This document shows, piece by piece, positions 38,451 to 46,270 of a stretch of 64,000 bases of DNA. The position numbers and the translations under genes are program-made. The stretch lies in the NCBI RefSeq assembly GCF_004634385.1, contig NZ_CP037895.1, forward strand, positions 2,021,245-2,085,244. The letters run 5' to 3'. How positions within the stretch are numbered: position 1 is the first letter of the stretch; each line of letters opens with the position of its first letter. The stretch comes from Thermaerobacter sp. FW80 (GTDB lineage Bacteria; Bacillota; Sulfobacillia; Thermaerobacterales; Thermaerobacteraceae). The notes under the pieces were generated by a model. The model was not told the origin of the DNA, did not search any database, and worked only from the letters and a program-made list of their open reading frames with translations.

Positions 38451-39890
38451 GTGGATCAGGCGGCCGCACCGGGTGCGGCATGGGAGCCCGATCGGTTGAC
38501 GCCGCGCCAGATCGTGGCGGAGCTCGACCGGTACATCGTGGGTCAGGCCGCGGCCAAGCGCGCCGTGGCCATCGCGCTGCGCAACCGCTGGCGCCGCCAG
38601 CAGCTCCCGCCCCACCTGCGGGACGAGGTGGCGCCGAAGAACATCCTGATGATCGGCCCGACGGGGGTGGGCAAGACCGAGATCGCCCGCCGCCTGGCGC
38701 GTCTGACGGGTGCCCCCTTCATCAAGGTCGAGGCGACGAAGTTCACCGAGGTGGGCTACGTCGGGCGCGACGTGGAGTCCATCATCCGCGACCTGGTGGA
38801 GACGGCCATCCGCATGGTGAAGGCGGAGCGGATGGCCACCGTCCAGGACCGGGCGCGGGCGGCCGCCGACGAGCGGTTGCTGGACGTGCTGGTGCCGCCG
38901 CCCCGCCGGCGGCACCCGCGCTTCTCCTCGCCGTGGGAGATGCTGCTGGGGCCCCTCGGGGGCACGCCCCAGCCCAGCGAGCCGCCGCGCCCGGAAGAGG
39001 AGGAGGACTGGCGCCGGCGCCGGCAGGAGGTGGCGGCGCGGCTGCGCGACGGCCAGCTGGAGGACCAGGTGGTGGAGATCGAGGTCGAGGACCAGACGCC
39101 GCCGATGGTGGACATCCTGGGCGGGCCCGGCCTGGAAGAGGTGACCCTCAACGTCCAGGACCTGCTCAAGGACTGGCTCCCCCGGCGCAAGCGGCGGCGC
39201 CGGCTGCCGGTGCGGGAGGCCCGGGAGGTGCTGGCCCAGGAGGAGGCCCAGAAGCTGATCGACATGGACCAGGTGGTGGCCGAGGCCGTCCGCCGCACCG
39301 AGCAGGCGGGCATCGTGTTCATCGACGAGATCGACAAGATCGCCGGCCGGGAACGGGGCCACGGGCCCGACGTCTCCCGGGAGGGCGTCCAGCGCGACAT
39401 CCTGCCCATCGTCGAGGGCTCGACGGTGATGACCCGCCACGGCCCGGTGCGGACGGACCACATCCTCTTCATCGCTGCGGGCGCGTTCCACGTCGCCAAG
39501 CCCTCGGACCTGATCCCGGAGCTGCAGGGCCGGTTTCCCATCCGGGTGGAGCTGCAGCCCCTGACCCGCGAGGACTTCAAGCGCATCCTCACGGAACCCG
39601 ACAACGCCCTGCTGCGCCAGTACCAGGCGCTGCTGGCGACCGACGGCGTGGAGCTGGAGTTCACGCCGGACGCGGTGGACGAACTGGCGGCCATGGCCGC
39701 CCGCGCCAACGAGCAGGCGGAGAACATCGGCGCCCGTCGCCTGCACACGCTGCTGGAGCGCGTCCTGGAGCCCCTGGCCTTCGACGCGCCCGACGCCCTC
39801 CAGGGCAAGGTGGTGGTCGACGGCGCCTTCGTCCGGCAGCGGTTGGAGGGGGTGCTGCAGGACCAGGACCTGAGCCGGTACATCCTCTGA
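38451..39890 (+). CDS. hslU: ATP-dependent protease ATPase subunit HslU (ClpY)
   Basis: A 479-residue AAA+ unfoldase for Hsl[35 protein letters not shown] opens the protein. Walker A is [15 protein letters not shown]; the pore loop and [14 protein letters not shown] follow. Walker [13 protein letters not shown] is near 285 and [14 protein letters not shown] near 360. The C-terminus DLSRYIL is the canonical tail that docks into HslV. GTG 38451 follows GGAGGAGGG. 232 bases separate it from hslV. codY does not follow, unlike Bacillus. Confidence 0.95.
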   Translation: MDQAAAPGAAWEPDRLTPRQIVAELDRYIVGQAAAKRAVAIALRNRWRRQQLPPHLRDEVAPKNILMIGPTGVGKTEIARRLARLTGAPFIKVEATKFTEVGYVGRDVESIIRDLVETAIRMVKAERMATVQDRARAAADERLLDVLVPPPRRRHPRFSSPWEMLLGPLGGTPQPSEPPRPEEEEDWRRRRQEVAARLRDGQLEDQVVEIEVEDQTPPMVDILGGPGLEEVTLNVQDLLKDWLPRRKRRRRLPVREAREVLAQEEAQKLIDMDQVVAEAVRRTEQAGIVFIDEIDKIAGRERGHGPDVSREGVQRDILPIVEGSTVMTRHGPVRTDHILFIAAGAFHVAKPSDLIPELQGRFPIRVELQPLTREDFKRILTEPDNALLRQYQALLATDGVELEFTPDAVDELAAMAARANEQAENIGARRLHTLLERVLEPLAFDAPDALQGKVVVDGAFVRQRLEGVLQDQDLSRYIL

Positions 39891-39969
39891 CCCGCGGACC
39901 GCCGCGGCCCGCCGGGCGGCCGCCCGCACCAAGGAGACCGCGGCTGGAAAGGCGAACCGTGTCGAGAGA

Positions 39970-40005
39970 GGGACCCAAATCCAGGACCGGGGTCCCAAAT
40001 TTTTT
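39970..40005 (+). terminator. rho-independent terminator after hslU
   Basis: GGGACCC (39970-39976) pairs with GGGTCCC (39990-39996), followed by AAA and six T residues (40000-40005). An alternative inner stem GGACC/GGTCC is also possible. Confidence 0.7.
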
Positions 40006-40044
40006 GTCGCCGATAGCAGGAATGACCAGCGGCGTGGAGAATCA

Positions 40045-40066
40045 TGTCGACCAGCTCGGGTCGACA
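40045..40066. promoter_or_regulatory. perfect 8-bp inverted repeat upstream of the flagellar operon
   Basis: TGTCGACC (40045-40052), six bases, GGTCGACA (40059-40066). Same 8-6-8 design and TGTC...GACA ends as the palindrome at 19755-19776. It lies just before the presumed flagellar promoter, a position fit for an operator. Confidence 0.5.
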
Positions 40067-40086
40067 GGGATAGACAAATCTATAAA
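40061..40086 (+). promoter_or_regulatory. possible promoter of the flagellar operon
   Basis: TATAAA (40081-40086) is the best -10-like sequence upstream of the riboswitch. The nearest -35-like hexamer, TCGACA (40061-40066), is only 14 bases away, so the call is weak. A transcript starting near 40093 would include the whole riboswitch. Confidence 0.35.
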
Positions 40087-40159
40087 CTTCGGGGGCGGGC
40101 GAGGCCTTGTGCCCCCGCCGGGCTCCAGGAGCGGTCGGAGCCTGGCGACGGCCCGCCCC

Positions 40160-40258
40160 CCGCGGCAGCGACAAAGGCACCCCTGCCGAAAGGCAGGCTC
40201 GCAAAGTCACGGGTCTACGGTCCCGCCCCGGCGGGACTATGACGGCCGGACTGCCGAA
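40160..40258 (+). promoter_or_regulatory. cyclic-di-GMP-I (GEMM) riboswitch
   Basis: P1 pairs CGGCAG (40163-40168) with CTGCCG (40251-40256). P2 is CCTGCC-GAAA-GGCAGG (40182-40197), carrying the conserved GNRA tetraloop. The junction reads CGCAAAGTCACGGGTCTACGG, close to the GEMM consensus. P3 is GTCCCGC (40220-40226) with GCGGGAC (40231-40237), followed by TATGACGGCCGGACTGCCG, which matches the conserved 3' half with the tetraloop receptor. GEMM-I aptamers bind c-di-GMP and often control flagellar genes. A terminator follows as expression platform and flgB is the next gene. Confidence 0.92.
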
Positions 40259-40291
40259 CGCCGCGTGGTGGTTCTGTCCCCGCCGTCGTGG

Positions 40292-40334
40292 GCCGCCCGT
40301 GGTGCCGGTTGCGCCGCGGGCGGCTCGTCTTTTC
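40292..40334 (+). terminator. terminator hairpin acting as riboswitch expression platform
   Basis: GCCGCCCG (40292-40299) pairs with CGGGCGGC (40317-40324), with further inner GC pairing, followed by TCGTCTTTT. It lies 34 bases past the aptamer. An antiterminator partner was not identified, so whether c-di-GMP turns the operon on or off is unresolved. Confidence 0.7.
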
Positions 40335-40463
40335 GGATCCCAAGCCGCGGCCGGTCCATCGCTCGGGCCGGCGGCGACCCGGGCCGGCGCGGGCGCCCGG
40401 TGCCCGGCGCAGGCGCCCGGTGCTCCCGGACCGGGCGGTGTTCGCAGCGGAGGGGGTGGGCCC

Positions 40464-40910
40464 ATGTGGGGCGCCATCGACGACCGGCTGGCGGCGGCGC
40501 TGGAGGTGCTGGCCCTCCGTCAGCGGCTGCTGGCCCAGAACGTGGCCAATGCCGAGACCCCTGGCTACAAGCGCTACGACGTGGATTTCGACCGGGCGCT
40601 GGCGCTGGCCTTGGAGGCGTCGGGGAGGGGCGCCGGCAGGGCGGACGGCTTGCAGGCGGCGGGCCGAGGCCCGTTGCCCCTGGCCGCCACCCACCCCGCG
40701 CACCAGCCGGGCCGGGGACCCGCCGGCGCGGTCTGGCAGGCGGTGTACCGCGAGACGGGGACGGCCCTGCGCAACGACGGCAACAACGTCGACCTCGACG
40801 CCGAGATGGCGCGCCTCGCGGAGACCGGTCTGCACTACCAGGCGCTGATCCGGCAGCTCTCCGATCGCATCGCCTTGTTGCGCACGGTCATCGCCGAGGG
40901 GAGGCGGTAG
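40464..40910 (+). CDS. flgB: flagellar basal-body rod protein FlgB
   Basis: A 148-residue proximal rod protein and first gene of the flagellar operon. The N-terminal helix with LLAQNVANAETPGYKRYDVDF is the rod/hook family signature (NxANxxTPGYK). The C-terminal helix has NNVDLDAEMARLAETGLHYQALI. A Gly/Pro-rich loop lies between. ATG 40464 follows GGAGGGGG. Confidence 0.94.
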   Translation: MWGAIDDRLAAALEVLALRQRLLAQNVANAETPGYKRYDVDFDRALALALEASGRGAGRADGLQAAGRGPLPLAATHPAHQPGRGPAGAVWQAVYRETGTALRNDGNNVDLDAEMARLAETGLHYQALIRQLSDRIALLRTVIAEGRR

Positions 40911-40914
40911 CGCC

Positions 40915-41430
40915 ATGGGCGGCGGCCTCTTCGGCACCCTCGCCATCGCGGCTAGCGGCATGACGGCCCAGCGGCTGCGGCTGGACCTGATCGCCAGCAA
41001 CCTGGCCAACGTGGACACCACCCGGGCCCCCGGCGGCGGGCCGTACCGGCGCCTGGTGCCGGTCTTCCAGGAGCGGGTGCGGCCCTTCGCCGAGGTGCTG
41101 CGGGAGCGGGTCGCGGCCGGCCCCCTGGCCCGGGGCGCCGCCGGCGTCGCGCCGCGGGGGACGGGAGGAACCGGCCCGTGGGGCGGCGGCCTCGGCCCGG
41201 CGGGCGTGCAGGTGGCGGCGGTGGTCGCCGATCCCTCCCCGCCGCGGCTGGTGTTCGACCCGGGGCATCCCGACGCCGGGCCCGACGGGTACGTCGCCTA
41301 CCCCAACGTGGATCCGCTGATGGAGATGGTGAATTTACTGGCGGCCACCCGGGCCTACGAAGCGAACGTGGCCGTCTTCAGCGCGGCTCGCACCCTGGCC
41401 CTGCGGGCCCTGGAGCTGGGCCGGGGCTAG
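40915..41430 (+). CDS. flgC: flagellar basal-body rod protein FlgC
   Basis: A 171-residue proximal rod protein. ASGMTAQRLRLDLIASNLANVDTT is the N-terminal rod signature; YVAYPNVDPLMEMVNLLAATRAYEANV and LALRALELGRG form the C-terminal one. The central variable region is Gly/Ala-rich and carries a GGAGGAACCGGCC motif copy (41164-41176). It starts four bases after flgB. Confidence 0.95.
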   Translation: MGGGLFGTLAIAASGMTAQRLRLDLIASNLANVDTTRAPGGGPYRRLVPVFQERVRPFAEVLRERVAAGPLARGAAGVAPRGTGGTGPWGGGLGPAGVQVAAVVADPSPPRLVFDPGHPDAGPDGYVAYPNVDPLMEMVNLLAATRAYEANVAVFSAARTLALRALELGRG

Positions 41431-41471
41431 GCGGGACGCGGGCGCTGGCTGCAGGGCAGGAGGGATGATCC

Positions 41472-41816
41472 ATGAGCCCATGGGGCGTGGGATGGGCGGG
41501 CGGCGTGGGGGCGCCGTCCGTCGCGCAGGGCCTGGCGCCGGCCGCCGGTGCCCCGCGGACGCCGGTGGGCGGCGCCGAGACGGCCGCCGGCGACGGTCCC
41601 CGCTTCTTGCGGGAGCTGGCGCGGGCCCTGGCCCAACTGGAGGGGACGGTGGCCGAAGCCGACGCCATGGCCCAGCGGCTGGTGACGGGCCAGGTCGACG
41701 ACCTGTCTGCGGTCATGGTGGCCAGCGAGAAGGCGCGGCTGGCCGTCGAGCTCGCCGTGCAGCTGCGCAACAAGGCGCTGGAGGCGTACCAGGAGATCAT
41801 GCGGATGCCCATCTGA
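41472..41816 (+). CDS. fliE: flagellar hook-basal body complex protein FliE
   Basis: A 114-residue junction protein linking MS ring and rod. The conserved C-terminal part runs from FLRELARALAQLEGTVAEAD through KARLAVELAVQLRNKALEAYQEIMRMPI, the typical FliE ending. The N-terminus is low-complexity. ATG 41472 follows AGGAGGG. Confidence 0.93.
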   Translation: MSPWGVGWAGGVGAPSVAQGLAPAAGAPRTPVGGAETAAGDGPRFLRELARALAQLEGTVAEADAMAQRLVTGQVDDLSAVMVASEKARLAVELAVQLRNKALEAYQEIMRMPI

Positions 41817-41986
41817 CGGCGGCCCGCGACCCTGGCCGGTGGCGACCGGCGGCGAGACGGCCGCATCGCCCAGATGCCCACCTGCAGCAGGTCCGCCGTG
41901 CCCGCCGCCGACGGCGAGCGGCGGCGAGGGCGGCCGCATAGCCCGCGCGCGGCGAGGGCGACGGGAAGGAGGCGGCGGAGGGCCCG

Positions 41987-43609
41987 ATGCCGGTGACGCA
42001 ACTGCGGCAGCTTCCCCAACAGTTCCTGGGCTGGTTCCGGCAGCTGCGGCCCGCGGCTCGTTGGACCGTGGTGGCGGCGGCGGGGTTGGCGCTGGCGGGC
42101 CTGCTGGCGCTGGCCCTGGCGGGCCGCGGTCAACCGCGATGGGAGCCGCTCTTCACCCGGCTCGATCCCTCCGACGCGGCCGCCATCGTCGGCCAGCTGG
42201 AGGAGCAGGGGGTGCCCTACCAGCTCGCGGAGGGCGGCCGGGCCGTGCTGGTGCCCGCCACCGAGGTGGACCGGCTGCGCCTGGAGCTGGCCGCCCAGGG
42301 CCTGCCGCGTGAGGGCACGGTGGGCCTGGAGTTGATGGAGCGGATGCCCATGGGGGCCACGGAGTTCGAGCGGCAGGTGCAGTACCTGCGGGGCCTCCAG
42401 GGCGAGCTGGCGCGGACCATCGGCCGGCTGGAGGGCGTCGAGGCCGCGCGGGTCCACCTGGTCCTGCCGGACGACACCCCCTTCGTCGCCGAGCGTCGGC
42501 CGCCCAGCGCCGCGGTCCTGGTGCAGCTCAAGCCCGGCGCCGACCTCGGGCCCGAGCAGGTGCGCTCCATCATGCACCTGGTGGCCTCGGCGGTGGAGGG
42601 CTTGAAGCCCGAGGACGTGACCGTCGTCGACGCGACCGGCCGCCTGCTCTCGGCCGAGGTCGGTGCGGCGGAGGGAACCGACACCGCCCGCGCCGACGAC
42701 CGCCTGGAGGTCGAGCGCCAGTTCGAGGCGGACCTGCAACACCGGCTCCAGACCCTGCTGGAACAGGTGCTGGGACCGGGCAACGTGGTGGCCCGGGTGA
42801 ACGCCGAGCTGAACTTCGACCAGCAGGTGATCGAGCGGCACCTGTTCGAGCCGCCGGCCGACGGCGGCGAGGGCCTGCTGCGGTCCATCCAGGAACTGGA
42901 GGAGACCTTCACCGGGCAGGGGGTCCCGGGCGGCGTGCCCGGCGACGCCAACATCCCCACCTATCCCCAGCTGGTCGGGGGCGAGGGCGAGTATCAGCGC
43001 ACGGAGCGGACGGCCAACTACGAGGTCAACGAGGTGATCGACCGGCTCCAGGTGGCGCCGGGGGCGGTGCGGCGCCTCTCGGTGGCGGTGGTGGTCAACG
43101 GGCAGCTGACGCCGGAGCGGCAGGCCGCCCTCCGGCAGGTGGTGGCGGCCGCCATCGGCAGCGACCCGCAGCGGCAGGACCAGGTGGAGGTCGTCGGGAT
43201 GCCCTTCGACACGACGGTGGCCGACCGGCTGCAGCAGTCGCTGGAGGCGGAGCGGCAGGCCCGCGAGGCGGCGCGACGGTGGGCCCTCTGGGCGGGCGCC
43301 GGCCTGTTGGCGGCCCTGGCGGTGGCGGCCCTGGTCGTGGCCTGGCGCCGGCGGGCCGTCCGCCGCGCCCGCGAGGAGGCCGAGGACCTGGTGGAGGGGG
43401 CCGGCACGGCGGTCCCCGGACAGGACGGGCTGCCGTTCCACGGGTTGCCGGCGGCGCGGGCCGGCGGCGCCGATGGGGTCCCGGCCTGGGCCGACGGGCG
43501 CACGGCGGACGCCGCGGTCTACGAGCAGGTCAGCGAGCTGGTGAAGAACCAGCCGGAGCACGTCGCCCAGGTGATCCGCAGCTGGCTGGCGGAGCGGTCG
43601 GCCAATTAG
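41987..43609 (+). CDS. fliF: flagellar MS-ring protein FliF
   Basis: A 540-residue ring protein with two membrane helices: residues about 25-45 (WTVVAAAGLALAGLLALALAG) and about 430-450 (WALWAGAGLLAALAVAALVVAW). Between them are the ring-building motifs (EPLFTRLDPSDAAAIVGQL, RVHLVLPDDTPFVAERRPPS, ASVxVxLKPG-type) and NYEVNEVIDRLQVAPGAVRRLSVAVVV. The C-terminal YEQVSELVKNQPEHVAQVIRSWL binds FliG. The 170 bases upstream hold a GGCGACGGGAAGGAGG ribosome-binding site and nothing else. Confidence 0.96.
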   Translation: MPVTQLRQLPQQFLGWFRQLRPAARWTVVAAAGLALAGLLALALAGRGQPRWEPLFTRLDPSDAAAIVGQLEEQGVPYQLAEGGRAVLVPATEVDRLRLELAAQGLPREGTVGLELMERMPMGATEFERQVQYLRGLQGELARTIGRLEGVEAARVHLVLPDDTPFVAERRPPSAAVLVQLKPGADLGPEQVRSIMHLVASAVEGLKPEDVTVVDATGRLLSAEVGAAEGTDTARADDRLEVERQFEADLQHRLQTLLEQVLGPGNVVARVNAELNFDQQVIERHLFEPPADGGEGLLRSIQELEETFTGQGVPGGVPGDANIPTYPQLVGGEGEYQRTERTANYEVNEVIDRLQVAPGAVRRLSVAVVVNGQLTPERQAALRQVVAAAIGSDPQRQDQVEVVGMPFDTTVADRLQQSLEAERQAREAARRWALWAGAGLLAALAVAALVVAWRRRAVRRAREEAEDLVEGAGTAVPGQDGLPFHGLPAARAGGADGVPAWADGRTADAAVYEQVSELVKNQPEHVAQVIRSWLAERSAN

Positions 43610-43692
43610 CCGGGCCGCCGACGGGTGCCGCGGGCCGGTGGGCACCGGCCGCGACCCGGGTGGCGGGGTAGGGACGGGGGAGGCGAGGGGCC

Positions 43693-45003
43693 TTGGCGCT
43701 TCCACAGGAGACGGTGCCACGGGAGATGGGCAGCGGAGCGACGGGTACGGCGGCTGGGCCGGCGCCGGGCCGCAGGGGGGCGCTGGGCTCGGCGTCCGGG
43801 GCCGAGGGCAGCGGTCGCCTTGGGGCCGGAGGGCGTCGCCCGGCCGGGCCCCCGGCGGGGGGCCCGGCCGGGCGACGCGGCAGCGCCCCCGCCGGGGCCG
43901 GGGCGGCGCCCGCCGCCCCGGCCCCGGCGCAGCCCGCCGCCGGCGGGGTCGCGCCCGCGGCGGCCGGTTCGTCCGCCGCATCCGCTCCGCGCCCGCCAGG
44001 GGCCGACATCCCGCCTCGCCGCAAGGCGGCGATCCTGATGATCTCCCTGGGGCCGGAGCTGGCCGCCCGCGTGTTCCGGTACCTGCGGGAAGACGAGATC
44101 GAGCAGCTGACCCTGGAGATCGCCAACACGGACCGGGTCTCGCCGGAGCAGCGGCAGGCGGTGCTGGAGGAGTGCCGTGACCTCGCCCTGGCCCACGCCT
44201 ACGTCGCCCAGGGCGGCATCGACTACGCCCGCCAGCTCCTGGTGCAGGCGCTGGGCCACCAGCGGGCGGCGGAGGTGCTCAACCGGCTGACCGCCACGCT
44301 CCAGGTGCGCCCCTTCGAGTTCGTGCGGCGCGCCGACCCGATGCAGATCCTCAACTTCATCCAGCAGGAGCACCCGCAGACCATCGCCCTGATCCTCGCC
44401 TACCTGCACCCCGAGCAGGCGGCCGTGGTCTTGAGCGGCCTGCCGCCGGAGCGCCGGGCCGACGTGGCGCGCCGCCTGGCCCTGATGGAGCGCACCTCGC
44501 CCGAGCTGATCCGCGAGGTGGAGCGGGTGCTGGAGCGCAAGCTCTCGTCGGTCCTGGGGGACGAGGGCACCGCCGCCGGCGGGCTGCAGGCGGTGGTCCA
44601 GGTGCTCAACAACGTGGACCGCGGCACCGAGCGGAGCATCATGGAGGTCCTGGAGGTCACCGATCCCGAGCTGGCCGAGGAGATCAAGAAGCGCATGTTC
44701 GTCTTCGAGGACATCGTCCTCCTGGACGACCGCTCGCTCCAGCGGGTGCTGCGTGAGGTGGACCTCAACGAGGACCTGCCGCTGGCCCTCAAGGCCGTCA
44801 GCGAGGAGGTCAAGCAGAAGATCTTCCGCAACCTGTCGCAGCGGGCCGTGGAGATCCTCCAGGAGAACCTGTCCTATCTCGGGCCCGTGCGCCTCCGCGA
44901 CGTGGAAGAGGCCCAGCAGAAGATCGTCAACATCATCCGGCGCCTGGAGGAAGAGGGCGAGATCGTCATCGCGCGGGGTGGCCAGGATGAGGTCGTGGTC
45001 TGA
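43693..45003 (+). CDS. fliG: flagellar motor switch protein FliG
   Basis: A 436-residue C-ring protein. RRKAAILMISLGPELAARVFRYL begins the N domain near residue 108. The middle domain carries the EHPQ motif (FIQQEHPQTIALILAYL), and the C domain has FVFEDIVLLDDRSLQRVLREV with the charged torque helix. The first 105 residues are an Ala/Gly/Pro extension absent from typical FliG and containing GGCCGGTTCGTCC (43962-43974). TTG 43693 follows GGGGGAGGCGAGG; ATG 43726 is an alternative. Confidence 0.94.
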   Translation: MALPQETVPREMGSGATGTAAGPAPGRRGALGSASGAEGSGRLGAGGRRPAGPPAGGPAGRRGSAPAGAGAAPAAPAPAQPAAGGVAPAAAGSSAASAPRPPGADIPPRRKAAILMISLGPELAARVFRYLREDEIEQLTLEIANTDRVSPEQRQAVLEECRDLALAHAYVAQGGIDYARQLLVQALGHQRAAEVLNRLTATLQVRPFEFVRRADPMQILNFIQQEHPQTIALILAYLHPEQAAVVLSGLPPERRADVARRLALMERTSPELIREVERVLERKLSSVLGDEGTAAGGLQAVVQVLNNVDRGTERSIMEVLEVTDPELAEEIKKRMFVFEDIVLLDDRSLQRVLREVDLNEDLPLALKAVSEEVKQKIFRNLSQRAVEILQENLSYLGPVRLRDVEEAQQKIVNIIRRLEEEGEIVIARGGQDEVVV

Positions 45004-46270
45004 GGTGGAACGCGGCGCCGCCGCCGCGACCGCCCTGCGCCGGCCCGCGGCGCCAGGGGCTGCGGGCGGCGGGGATGGAGGCGAGGGGACGGCCGTAGGC
45101 GGCCGCGGGCCGGCCGGATCGTCCCGGGTGGAGGTCGCCCGGCCGTGGACGCCCGGTGTTCTGGCCGCCGGCGGCGGCCGTCGCTCCCCCTCGAGGCGCC
45201 GGGCCGCGGCCGGGACGGTCGCGGCGGGTGGGGGCGACGGCCGGGGCGCGGAGGCGCCGGGCGCGGGGACCCGGGGGCGGGCCCGGCCCTGGACGCCAGC
45301 GCCGGTGGCCGCCGAAGACGGGGTCGGGGACCGGAGGGCGGACCTCGCGCCCGTCGGGGACGCCGCTCCACGGGGGCAAGGCCCGTCCCCTGGCGGGCGC
45401 GGATGGGACAGCCCGGCGGCGCCCGTCGCGCGCGGGGCGGAGGTGGCGGGGTGGGCCGCGGCGGTGCCTGCGGGGGACGGGGCGCGGGCCCGACGGCGGG
45501 CGCGCCGGTGGCTTGAGCGGGCCCGCCGGGCGGCGACGGCCCACCTGGAACGGGCCCGCCGGGAGGCGGACGATCTGCGCCGGCGGGCCTGGCAGGAGGG
45601 CTTTGCCCGCGGCGAGGCCGAGGGCCGGGCCCGGTGGGAGGCGGCCCAACGCCGGCTGGAGGAACAGGTCGCCTCGCAGCGCCGCGAACTCGAGGCCCGG
45701 TACCGGCGGCTGCTGGCCGCCTCGGCGGAGCCCCTGCTGGAGCTGGCGCTGGCCATCGCGCGGCGGGTGGCGGGCCAGCAGCTGGCGGCGGATCCGACCG
45801 CCCTGCGGGCCCAGGTGGAGGAGGCCCTCGCCCGCCTGGGTGCCGAGGGAGCCCGGGTGCTGCTCCACCCCGAGAGCCTGGCGCAACTGGAGGGCACGGC
45901 GCCGCTGGCGCCCGGGGTGGAGCTGGTGGGCGATCTCACCCTGGCCCCGGGGGACTTCCGCGTCGAGAGCCCCCGCGGGCAGGTCGACGGGCGGGTGGCG
46001 GCCCAGGTGGACCGATTGGGTCGGGTGCTGCGGGAGCAGGGGCTGGGTGCGGTCCCCCCGGTGGAGGGGGACGGCCTGACGGGGCCGGGCGCGGGCGGCG
46101 AGGCGCAGGAGCCGGGATCCGGTGCGGCCTCCCCGCATGAGGCAGCGGCCCCTGGGGGCGGTCCCGGGCCCGTGGGGGCGAGTGCCCCGGGAGCGGACCT
46201 CCGGCCCGCCGCGGTGCCGCCAGCCGCGGCCCGGACCCCCGGTGGGGCGGAGGGGAGGGATCCGGCGTGA
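44987..46270 (+). CDS. fliH: flagellar assembly protein FliH
   Basis: A 427-residue stator-like regulator of FliI. The C-terminal half has the family pattern: WQEGFARGEAEGRARWEAAQRRL (Gly-spaced helix), then LELALAIARRVAGQQL, and VLLHPESLAQL through GDLTLAPGDFRVESPRGQVDGRVAAQVDRL. The N-terminal 170 residues are Arg/Gly/Ala-rich and not conserved. ATG 44987 overlaps fliG by 17 bases; GTG 45005 is an alternative. It overlaps fliI (GTGA). Confidence 0.87.
   Translation: MRSWSEVERGAAAATALRRPAAPGAAGGGDGGEGTAVGGRGPAGSSRVEVARPWTPGVLAAGGGRRSPSRRRAAAGTVAAGGGDGRGAEAPGAGTRGRARPWTPAPVAAEDGVGDRRADLAPVGDAAPRGQGPSPGGRGWDSPAAPVARGAEVAGWAAAVPAGDGARARRRARRWLERARRAATAHLERARREADDLRRRAWQEGFARGEAEGRARWEAAQRRLEEQVASQRRELEARYRRLLAASAEPLLELALAIARRVAGQQLAADPTALRAQVEEALARLGAEGARVLLHPESLAQLEGTAPLAPGVELVGDLTLAPGDFRVESPRGQVDGRVAAQVDRLGRVLREQGLGAVPPVEGDGLTGPGAGGEAQEPGSGAASPHEAAAPGGGPGPVGASAPGADLRPAAVPPAAARTPGGAEGRDPA

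Larger units (their letters stand above)
39891..40463. other. 573-base regulatory region between hslU and flgB
   Basis: No open frame here resembles CodY or any other protein. In order it holds a terminator (39970-40005), a perfect palindrome (40045-40066), an AT-rich TATAAA spot (40081-40086), a c-di-GMP-I riboswitch (40160-40258), a terminator hairpin (40292-40334), and about 130 bases of GC-rich leader with duplicated GGCGCCCGGTGC before the flgB ribosome-binding site. Confidence 0.8.

Noticed and set aside
40009-40016. GCCGATAG as a sigma-D (flagellar sigma) -10 element
   Set aside because: The -10 is close to consensus, but no TAAA-type -35 lies 14-16 bases upstream, and it sits at the end of the hslU terminator.
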